From Labia minor (Eukaryota; Arthropoda; Insecta; Dermaptera; Spongiphoridae), in NCBI GenBank assembly GCA_963082975.1, contig OY720348.1, forward strand, positions 15,682,078 through 15,746,077: a stretch of DNA of 64,000 bases, given 5' to 3'. Under the pieces are notes generated by a model. It saw nothing but the letters and a program-made list of their open reading frames with translations, ran no database searches and had not been told where the DNA came from. Positions 38,779-50,700 of the stretch are shown here, piece by piece. The position numbers were made by a program, and so were the translations under genes. Within the stretch, counting starts at the first letter, position 1. Every line of letters begins with the position of its first letter.

Positions 38779-41700
38779 AATATATACATTCTTTGTTTAT
38801 TAAAACAATAAATTTTTTTTTTATTTAAAGGCTACTACGTTGAGAAACGAGAACGTGGTGGCGAATGGATACGAGTTACAAACTATCCAACACCTAATAC
38901 AAATGTAACAGTCCAAGATTTAAGAGAAGGAAATCGATATGAGTTCCGCGTATTGGCTGTAAATGAAGCTGGTCCGGGTAAACCTAGCAAACCAACAGAA
39001 CCTATTGTTGCACAACAACAACGAAGTAAATCTTATTTTATTTTTTGTAACTATTTATTTAAAAAAGGAAACAACAAGATAATATAACAATCTTTTTAAT
39101 TTTTAAGTGAGACCCGATGCCCCTGAACCACCAAAACCAGATCGTATTACCAAAGATTCTGTTACACTATCGTGGAGACCACCCCGCAATGATGGAGGTG
39201 CTAAACTTAGAGGATATATTATTCAAAAGAAACCGAAGGGCAGCAATGACTGGACCGACGTCAACACTTCTCCTATTCCTGTAACAGTGCATACGGTAAT
39301 CATTCTTTTATTTAATTTAATTCATTTATAAATTATCCCTTTCTAGTTTTTGTTATTAAATTTGATCTTTATATATATGTACATTTTTTAGGTGCCTAAT
39401 CTCAAAGAAGGTGAAGAATATCAATTCCGAGTGATTGCTGTGAATGATGTAGGTCATTCAGAGCCAAGCAGACCTTCATCCAACGTTCTGATTGAGGAAC
39501 AACCCAATAAGCCATGCATGGACTTAGGTGGAGTTCGAGACATTACTGTTAGAGCTGGAGAAGATTTCTCAATTCATGTTCCTTACGTTGCTTTCCCAAA
39601 ACCAACTCTTACATGGTTTGGAAATGATACTATTGTAGATGATTCAGATCCGAGAATTCATCAACAGGTACTTATAATGTTATTTTTAACAACAAATTAT
39701 ATTTAAAATTTGTTTAATTTTTTTTTATGAATTTATATTAAATTTTAAATGATTTCTATGATTGCATTATTAACTATTAGAGACAGAGAGGAAATTTCAT
39801 TTTTTAAATTTTCTATTTACAATTTTAAAAGTATTTTTAGTAAAATATTTGTATAAAATATATTATTTGTATATAATTCCAATCAAGAATTTCAACTTCT
39901 ATTATCTTAAACATCTACAATATTTTATCATTTATTTTTATTGAAACTTACCGTTATTTTTGTGAAAGATATTTTAATAAGACACAGATATGTATATAAA
40001 TAAAATTGAATTTTCAGTTGGCTGACGATTATGCAAGTATTGTTGTAAAGCAGAGGTTCTTAAACCTTTGTACTCCGCGGACCCCCACTTGAAAAAAAAA
40101 ATTTTTGAAGGACCCCATCCCAACTTTAGGTACATTACGTCATTTTATTAGTTAATTTCTGGCTTATGATCTCATAAGAACAAGGATATATGATGGATAT
40201 TTCTAACAGTGATTGGTGAATAACGATTTTTTTGCATATAGTAGAACACATTTTATTAGAAATTATAATATTGAAGAAAGAAAATTCAGGTAAATATGAA
40301 GATGGAAACAGTAGCAATAGTTTTCTTGCACATTTCGTTGAATTTGGGTATTTGATCTCTGTTTCCTCACAAAGCCATGCCATCGCTTCTTTTATATTAA
40401 TTAAAGTTTTAACTGACTCATCATTTTCTCGTGCACCTGTACGATGGCTTTGCGGACCCCCAGTAAAGGCTTCGCGGACCCCCAGGGGTCCGCGGACCAC
40501 AGTTTAAGAACCTCTGTTGTAAAGAATTCCAAACGATCAGATACTGGTCAATATCGTTTGCAATTACGTAATCAATCTGGCTATGATACAGCAACGATTA
40601 ACGTAAGAGTACTTGACAGACCAAGTCCACTACAAAATCTTCGCGCCGATGAATTTGCTGGCGATGCTCTGACACTTTACTGGAATCCACCTAAAGATAA
40701 TGGTGGTGTTGATGTTACCAATTATTATATTGTCGAGAAAAAGGAAGCTAGAACACAAACATGGCAAAAGGTATTGGAGCTTTTACTTTCCAAATTAACT
40801 ATTAAGAAAAATAAACTTATAAATATTGTGATTCTAATAAACTATCAATAAGTTTTTTATATAAGGTACTAGAAATTCATTCCTGTCATTTTTACGATGA
40901 TATTTTGATGTGTTTTTATATGTTTGTAGTGTATATACATTGTTTGTTTGATTGAATACAAATTTATGACCAAAGTCAAATTTCTGTTCCTCTGGAAGTG
41001 GTTCTAATTTTTCCTATTAAATAATTTAGCAATGTAAATAATAATTTTTTTATTGATTTGTTTATATTTAAAATTAACTAAAATATTTATGCAGAATTGA
41101 ATTTGAGTATATAATTATTTTTATAGTTTTTTAGAAAATTTAAAACACAATTATTCATACTGCTAAGAACGTTTGTGTGTATGTGATTGCCATAAATAAG
41201 GGAGCTTCATCTTCTTGTCATTTCCCTGCATTATTTTTATTAAATTTCAAATTATTGTTATTCCCGAATAGAATTTCTTATACCACTATAATAATATTAT
41301 TAGATTATTAGATATAATTTAACATGGCATCGCTTTTATAGTTGTCTATAGTTGACTATTTATATTTCAATAAAAACTGATTTTAATTTTAGGTGAGTTC
41401 CTATGTGACATCTCCGTTTATACGAATTCGAAATTTGACAATTGGACGCGAATATGATTTACGGGTTTGTGCTGAAAACCAATATGGAACTTCTGATCCT
41501 GCAAATGTCACCGACCCAGTGAAAGCTAGACATCCGTTTGATCCTCCTGGTGCACCTGGGGCACCTCGTGGAATTGATACATCAGAAGATTCAATCACTA
41601 TTGGATGGAGCAAGCCTCGTCACGATGGCGGATCTCCAATCACAGGATATGTTATTGAGAAACGAATGATTGGTGAAGATAAATGGACCAAAGCTACACA

Positions 41701-44700
41701 CGCACATGTACCTGATCTTACATATAAGTAAGTAATATTAATACAATAATTAAATTTATCCATAAAATCTACATACATAAATATATACTTTAATAATTTA
41801 TATATCGAGCCTTAATTATTGAGATTTATACATTTCTAAACTTATATAATTTTTAAGCCTATTTTAAGTAATTAGAAATTAAAGTAAATTTTAAATTTAA
41901 AAAAAATCATAATAAAAGTAGAATTATTCAATAAATATAATTCCTATTTTAGGCATTTTTTAAAGATACCTGTTTATCTTATCTTATTATGCTAGCTAAA
42001 ATTGTATATATGTATTTATCTATATATCATGGTTCTCAAAAACCGCTCTAACGATTTTTTTCAAATTCACACTAGATATAGTATTTATAAAGAAAAATTA
42101 AGTTTTATTGATGATATCTCTTGAAACATACAGCTTCATTATTAATTTCTTAATTGAAAATTATATATTATATGGAAAACGTCAAAATTTTTAATACTGC
42201 CTGCTAAGACAGTAAAAAAATGACAATTTTTTATCTAAATACATATAGTCCAGCGGTTGGACTGATGTTTTAACGAGTGGATTTCGTCGGTTCGAAACTC
42301 GCCGGGTGAATCGTTATTTAAAAATGAAAATAATGATTTTGTTATTTTTTTTTCTTTTTATCTATTGTTTACTTTTTAATAAATTACTATTCTATATTTA
42401 TTTATTCATTGTTCTTTTATTAATAAAGTTTTAGATAGTTTTATAAGTTTTAATATTTTTTCAATAAAATATTATTCAATATATTTATTAATATTATTTT
42501 ATTTATTATTATTGAGTACCCGAAGTTCCATTCATTTTAATCAGATTGATGCAATGATGCAACAGTTAATAATTGTAATATTGTAATAAATTTCTATCTT
42601 GAAAATTGTTACATATTATTCAGGATATTTTAAAAACTATTTCTTTCTTTAATTAATATTCATTTTTTCTATAAGTCAGATATATTTCCAAATATTAAAT
42701 AATTTTTGAAGTGAAAACTTCTTTAGCGGCGTTGAGCACTTTTGCGGGATGGGGAAAAAGTATAGAACTCGCGTGATCGTGACCAACACCATGAAACCAT
42801 CTGCTTTCAAATTTCTTATAACAGAGCGCGAAATTTGAATTGTCATTAGAACTGTTTTATAAATTATCTCTAACATATAAATATATATTTATTATGTAAA
42901 GTTCATTTCATATATACATATATAATCAAAATTATACGAAATGAACTTCACATAATAAATATATATTTTATGTTAGAGATAAGAATTATAAAACAGTTCG
43001 TATTGCAATATTTTAAACAAAGTTGTGTATTTATATATATATAAATATAAGTTACAAATTTGTTTAAAATATATGTTTAAAATAATATATAAGTTATATA
43101 TATATACATGCATATGAAATTCATCTTTCTCGTGAAATAGCGCGAATTTCGTCTGTTTTAAAATTTCTTACGCAGAAGTTTTCACTTCTGTCGGCCAGTC
43201 CCACGACTGCCAATTTTGCTTTTTTAATTCCGAAAAGCTGCAAAGCACGTTTTTTTGTCTTTAGTTTGTTTTATAACCACTTGGGGCGCTAAACAGTTTT
43301 TCAAAAAAACACTATAGAAAAAAAATATATGTACCTATATATTATATATTTATGTATTATTGAGGAGCACAAGTTCATTAATTTTAATCAGATTGATGCA
43401 AATGTGTAACATTTAATAATTGTAATAAATAATTAAAGAATTGTGTATCAATATTTTTTAAAGGGTAGAGCGAGAGCTCGGTGTCCCAGGTATTAATATT
43501 ACCAGCCAAATCCAATAATAATGAATCATTTTTTTTAACTTAAGTACCGAGCCGAGGCTCGGGGTCCCGGTACTCTTATCTTATTATGCTAGCTAAAATT
43601 GTATATATGTATTTATCTATATATCATGGTTCTCAAAAACCGCTCTAACGATTTTTTTCAAATTCACACTAGATATAGTATTTATAAAGAAAAATTAAGT
43701 TTTATTGATGATATCTCTTGAAACATACAGCTTCATTATTAATTTCTTAATTGAAAATTATATATTATATGGAAAACGTCAAAATTTTTAATACTGCCTG
43801 CTAAGACAGTAAAAAAATGACAATTTTTTATCTAAATACATATAGTCCAGCGGTTGGACTGATGTTTTAACGAGTGGATTTCGTCGGTTCGAAACTCGCC
43901 GGGTGAATCGTTATTTAAAAATGAAAATAATGATTTTGTTATTTTTTTTTCTTTTTATCTATTGTTTACTTTTTAATAAATTACTATTCTATATTTATTT
44001 ATTCATTGTTCTTTTATTAATAAAGTTTTAGATAGTTTTATAAGTTTTAATATTTTTTCAATAAAATATTATTCAATATATTTATTAATATTATTTTATT
44101 TATTATTATTGAGTACCCGAAGTTCCATTCATTTTAATCAGATTGATGCAATGATGCAACAGTTAATAATTGTAATATTGTAATAAATTTCTATCTTGAA
44201 AATTGTTACATATTATTCAGGATATTTTAAAAACTATTTCTTTCTTTAATTAATATTCATTTTTTCTATAAGTCAGATATATTTCCAAATATTAAATAAT
44301 TTTTGAAGTGAAAACTTCTTTAGCGGCGTTGAGCACTTTTGCGGGATGGGGAAAAAGTATAGAACTCGCGTGATCGTGACCAACACCATGAAGCTAGCAC
44401 ATTACGTCTGCTTTCAAATTTCTTATAACAGAGCGCGAAATTTGAATTGTCATTAGAACTGTTTTATAAATTATCTCTAACATATAAATATATATTTATT
44501 ATGTAAAGTTCATTTCATATATACATATATAATCAAAATTATACGAAATGAACTTCACATAATAAATATATATTTTATGTTAGAGATAAGAATTATAAAA
44601 CAGTTCGTATTGCAATATTTTAAACAAAGTTGTGTATTTATATATATATAAATATAAGTTACAAATTTGTTTAAAATATATGTTTAAAATAATATATAAG

Positions 44701-47700
44701 TTATATATATATACATGCAAATGAAATTCATCTTTCTCGTGAAATAGCGCGAATTTCGTCTGTTTTAAAATTTCTTACGCAGAAGTTTTCACTTCTGTCG
44801 GCCAGTCACACGACTGCCAATTTTGCTTTTTTAATTCCGAAAAGCTGCAAAGCACGTTTTTTTGTCTTTAGTTTGTTTTATAACCACTTGAGGCGCTAAA
44901 CAGTTTTTCAAAAAAACACTATAGAAAAAAAATATATGTACCTATATATTATATATTTATGTATTATTGAGGAGCACAAGTTCATTAATTTTAATCAGAT
45001 TGATGCAAATGTGTAACATTTAATAATTGTAATAAATAATTAAAGAATTGTGTATCAATATTTTTTAAAGGGTAGAGCGAGAGCTCGGTGTCCCAGGTAT
45101 TAATATTACCAGCCAAATCCAATAATAATGAATCATTTTTTTTAACTTAAGTACCGAGCCGAGGCTCGGGGTCCCGGTACTTATTATTTATGTTTTTAGG
45201 GTAATCAATCTCATTGAAAATCATGAATATGAATTTCGAGTGGCTGCTGTTTCTTTTTTTAATAAAATCGTTTATTTAATAAAAAAATAATATTAAATCC
45301 TTATTAGGTCTACCAAAAATCACCAGTGATTTAAGTATTAGAGATATGACTGTGCTTACTGGTGAGCCTTTCGTTATCACAGTTCCATTTACTGCAAATC
45401 CACGACCACGACCTACTTGGACGATCAACGGAGAAGAGGTTTTTTCAAGTGATAGAATTCATTTTGAAACTAATGACAATAGCACTGTATTTAATAATAA
45501 AGCGAAACGTTCCGATACTGGTCTATACACAATTCAATTAGTGAATAGCGAAGGATCTGATGCTGCTTCTTGTAAAGTTCTTGTTGTTGGTTAGTTATTA
45601 ATTATTTTCCTCTTATTATTTTATAATCTTTAATAATATAAATAATCTCTATTTCTAAATTTTAATGATTATTTATATAGATAAGCCACTACCACCCCAA
45701 GGACCCCTCGATGTTTCTGATATCACTCCTGAAACATGCACTCTTGCATGGAAACCTCCATTGGACGACGGAGGTTCACCGATCACAAATTAGGTTGTAG
45801 AAAAACTTGATCCAGCATCAGGAGTAAGATCAATTATTATTTTTAAATCTATGAAATAATCACTTTTAAAACATTCTCTAATTTTTTTACATGATTCTTT
45901 TTCAGCTTTGGGTAAAAGTAAGCAGTTTTGCCCGAGGTTGTCATTATGATGTAATCGGTCTTGATCCTAATCGGAAATACCAATTCCGTGTTCGTGCTGA
46001 AAATCAATATGGAGTTAGTGATCCATTAGAAACCGACCAGCCAATCACTGCCAAATTTGCTTTTACCGTCCCAGATCCTCCAGGACAACCTCGCATTGTT
46101 GATTGGGACACAGGTACCGTTACACTTTCCTGGGAAAGGCCACGACTTGATGGAGGATCTCGTGTCCAAGGATATAAAATCGAATATCGAGATGTTGCCG
46201 AAGCTCAATGGCGCGTTGCAAATGATTATCTTGTTAAAGACACAACCTATTTAGTTCACTCATTGCTTCAAGGACGTGAATACGAATTCAGAGTGAGAGC
46301 CAAAAACGCAGCAGGTTTTAGCAAACCTTCTCTACCTTCCTCTCAATTCAAACTTAAAGGCAAATTTACAGTGCCCTCGCCTCCTGGAACTCCGAAAGTT
46401 CTTAAAGTTGGTAAGAATTATATCGATCTCGAGTGGTCTCCTGAATCCGATGAGGTAGTCGAATTACTGATTACATAATTGAAAAAAGAGAAGTTGGAGG
46501 AGCTCTTTGGGTCAAATGCAATGAATATAACGTAATTGATTGTACTTACACTGCATTAAATTTACTTGAACGGTCCGACTATGAATTCCGTGTTTATGCT
46601 GTAAATTCTGCTGGCAAAAGTGAACCAAGCTCGTGTACAACTCCTGTTAAGATTCAAGAAGTGGAAGGAGGAGAAAAACCCGATTGGATTCGTGGTTTAT
46701 TCAATCATGTAGTTCCAAGAGGCACTGCTTTCACTCTGGAATGCGAGGCTTCCGGTAAACCATCTCCAACACCAAGATGGTTACGAAATGGCAGGGAACT
46801 TAGCTTTGGAGGTAGATTTACTGCTGAACGCAAAGGAGGTGTTTTCAAATTACATATTTCAGAAGTAATGGAATTAGATGATGGAGATTATACTTGTGAA
46901 GCCAGTAATGTAATTGGATCATCAACAACAACCGCAAGAATCAAAGTTGGAGGTAAATAAAAACAGTAATTTATTAACATTATATGATTTAATGTATTAT
47001 TATAAATAATATTTTTATTTTATTTTTAAAGCACCACCACGCATTGAACGTATAACTGGAGATTTGTATCTCCCTGAAAAAGATAACACCAAAATTAAAA
47101 TCTATTATTCTGGCGATCAACCTATGGAAGTTACGCTTACCAAAAACGGCCGTAAATTGGAAGAAACGCCTCATCTTAAATACACGGTCTTTGATGAATA
47201 CTTAATTATTTTCATTCGGGATATTAACAAAGATGATGCAGGCACCTACACTTTAACATGTAAAAACGATAGTGGCTCTGTATCCGCCTCCTTTACCGTC
47301 TATATTACAGGTCAGCAATTTTCTTCTATCATAATTAAATATATAATGTAGTTTACATCATTAAATTATTGTTTTCTATTAATAATTGTTTTTAACAGGA
47401 TTACCTGGACCACCACAAGGGCCCCTTGAAGTTTCTGATATTACACGTCATACTTGTACTCTTTCATGGAAACCTCCAACTTATGATGGTGGTTTACCTG
47501 TTACTCATTATGTTATTGAACTGGATAATAGTATCAAGTCTTTGTAAAGATACAGTTTTTACAGTACAAGGATTAACTGAAGGACAAGAATATCTAATGC
47601 GAGTGATGGCAGTCAATGAAAATGGAATGGGACCTCACCTTGAAGGAACTAATCCAATCAAAGCCAAACCTCCTTTCGGTAAGTTTATTCACTGGTTTAA

Positions 47701-50700
47701 TAAGTTAACACTTGCTACTTCGAGAATCAAAATATATATTGTTTTAGAATTTTACTTATCTGTACACGAATATTTTGACAATATATAAACTCATTTCTAA
47801 TATTAAACACTTAATTAGGATTTACATAAAGTTCCACGCTGCTCAATCGATACCAATCGCGGTTAAGAAACCCACCCCGAAAATAAATACAAAAATATTA
47901 ATTCTAGTCAATTCTTGTATTAATCAAAATAATAGAAATTTTAAATTTAATTTCTTAAAAGCTCTCAATTAAATATAATTTAATTTTTATATTATTTATT
48001 TATAATATTATAATGTTAAATTATTTAATAATTAATAATTAATTAATAAAATTTTAATCAAATTTATTTAGAAATCTTAAACAAATCAAAATAAATATTA
48101 TTAGGAGTATAAAAACTTTAGTGTAGATTTTAAAATTTGAATAAAATTGTCAAAAATACATAGGGTGACCCAGCCAGTAGTTGAACGAATAAAGCCAGTT
48201 TACCACGGATCCTGTTGTAAGTTCTATACTATTAGCCGTAAAACTAAGCTAATGGATTTTTAACAAAGCTTTATTATTGTAGTTATTAAAAAAAATATTA
48301 AACAGTGCTTAACTGAAAAAAAGCAAAAAAAAATTCACAACATATTTTATGATTTTTTCCCAGTGGTTGAACAGACATGTCCAGTTTCTGAACGCTCGAT
48401 ATTCCAGTAATTGAACACCCGTTATTTCATAGTTTTTTTTTATTTTAAGTTTAGGAACACATCCAAAACGACTTAACAAATATCTAGGCCTATAGCTTGA
48501 GCACTCATAACACTACAAGGCTGATTCACATTCCAAACATTGCTCAATGTTTAAATTATAATAATAATAATAACAATAATACATATATTTATTTATTTAT
48601 TTATTTCAAACAAACACCAATCGGCAATATACATATAAGATACAAAATTAAAAATAATTTTAAAATTGAATTCAAATTGCTTTGAAGTTGTTACGTAAGG
48701 TAAGCGTCGCCTTGTGAAGATTCATGTGGACATAATATAGCGTCAGCAAATGCAGGACTGACTTCAGTCCCTACGACTTTAGGCGAGTCCGTTTGTCTTG
48801 AATGCTGAAGGTGAGGCATCAAAATTATGATTAATTTCGGGCTCTTTTTCAATATACTCAGACAAAAGGCCATTTGTCTGAGTTTCATTAAGACATTTGC
48901 TCCGAAGCCTTTTCCAAAACTGAAACAGTTCACGGGCCTCAATATTACCCTCCCACTCTTCCCCTGCACTTTTCTTAATTCTTCAGGCCTACCCTTGGGG
49001 AAGAGGGATTCAAGGTATAAGAGGGATTGAACATTCACAGTCTGGTGATCTTCGATGGCGGGCACCGTTCACCACTGTTCAATTACTGGAATTTGTGCAT
49101 TTTTAACAGTGCCATTAGTTGAACAGTCAGTTTAGAGCTCTAAAAAATAAAAAATATCTATACCTTAATATCATGCTTCAAAATGTAGTCCTTTAGCTTT
49201 AATTTAAGACCAATTCGGTAAAAATATCTCTAAAAATGACTAGGATGCACGTGGATTACTTTTACCTACCGTATTTTCAGTAGACTAGTCGTGAATGCAA
49301 AAACAAGCATTTCATTTGAGAAAAAAAATAATATCTCTGAGTACTTAAGTCACGTGCAGCAGACGATAGGTGTTTCAGTTGTGACAACATAACAACTTAA
49401 AAATAAAATAAAATTTCACGTTCCAAGCATGTTTCCTCTTGAGATTTTGGCGGATTTTTGGTAATTTGTTCAACTACTGGAAGGGGTTCAACTACTGGCT
49501 GGGTCAACCTATTTCAATTAAAATAATATTTTTTCTAAATTTTCCCTATCAACTTAACTAATTTTTCTTTCTTCAATTTTCCTCGATGTAAAATTACCCA
49601 CATTTTAATAAAAACAAAAAAATTAAATCGACCCAACAATGACTGAGCTTAGCAACAAAACCTCATTTCATTTTAGTTGTATCTTAGAAATAGATTATGT
49701 TTTCCAAAGTCAGATAACAAGCCACCTTAAATCATTGCATTGTTTATATTTTATTACATTTTGATATTTATTGACATTTGTTGATTAATTACAGTAATTA
49801 ATAAAAATTTAATTTGTTTAAAAATGAAATTAAAACAGTTCAATTTTTTAATTCAAATATACAATATAATTTTCATAAAAAAATTCTCAAAATTAACAAG
49901 ATAAAGAAAGAGACAATTTTTGCTCGTCTGATTACATTAGATTTAATTTTAATTAATATTATCAATATTTTATTTCAGATCCACCTTCAGCTCCAGGTGT
50001 TCCCAATATTAAAGAAGTTGGGGGTGATTTTGTCCATCTATCATGGGACAAACCTGAAAATGATGGTGGGGCGCGCATCCAAGTTTATTGGGTTGATAAA
50101 CGTGAAGTGGGAACAGAAGCATGGCAAAGAGTCAATGCAGCAATATGTCCACCAACTCAACTCAATATTTCCAATTTGATTGAGGGAAGAAATTATGAAT
50201 TTAGAATATTTGCTCAAAATGATGCTGGGCTTAGTCCTGCTTCTGTTGCTTCTACTGGCGTCAAAATCAAAGATCCTAAAGGTTTGTTGATAACTATTTA
50301 TATTTATTATATTAATGTAAAAACATTCTCAAAATCAGCAAGATAAAGAAAGAGACAATTGAATACTTATTATTTATATAGATTCTATATAATTCTATAT
50401 TCTTTCAGCTGCCACTCCACCCGAAATTATTAAACCTCTACGAAATGCAAACGCTATTCAGAATCACAATGCTCAATTCCAATGCACCATTAGCGGTAAT
50501 CCAAAGCCAACTATTACATGGTAATTTAAAAAATTATTTTCTAATTTATATTGAAAATGACAATAAATTAATTATTTTTCTATTCACTTGCAGGTACAAA
50601 GGAGCTCGAGAAATTACACATAGCTCCCGATTCCATATGTTTGCCGAGGGTGATGTTTACACACTCATCATCAATGATGTATATGGAGAAGATGCTGATG

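Larger units (their letters stand above)
41978..45180. repeat. Tandem duplication, two 1.6-kb units, in a twitchin intron
   Basis: Unit A (41978-43573) and unit B (43574-45180) run in the same direction and look almost identical. Both begin CTTATCTTATTATGCTAGC and end CTCGGGGTCCCGGTAC. The one clear difference I saw is an insertion of about 10 bp in B near 44393 (AGCTAGCACATTACG). Each unit holds a tRNA-like segment, a long foldback, and blocks also found near 9.4 and 11.1 kb. Confidence 0.9.

Noticed and set aside
42247-42312. Functional tRNA gene
   Set aside because: A and B box-like blocks exist, but stems do not pair as a standard cloverleaf and the segment lies in a repeated element. 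It is kept as SINE-like only.
48691-49065. Minus-strand open frame of about 124 codons as a transposase
   Set aside because: No helix-turn-helix or DDE/D signature could be seen. It is in the right kind of element but cannot be assigned.
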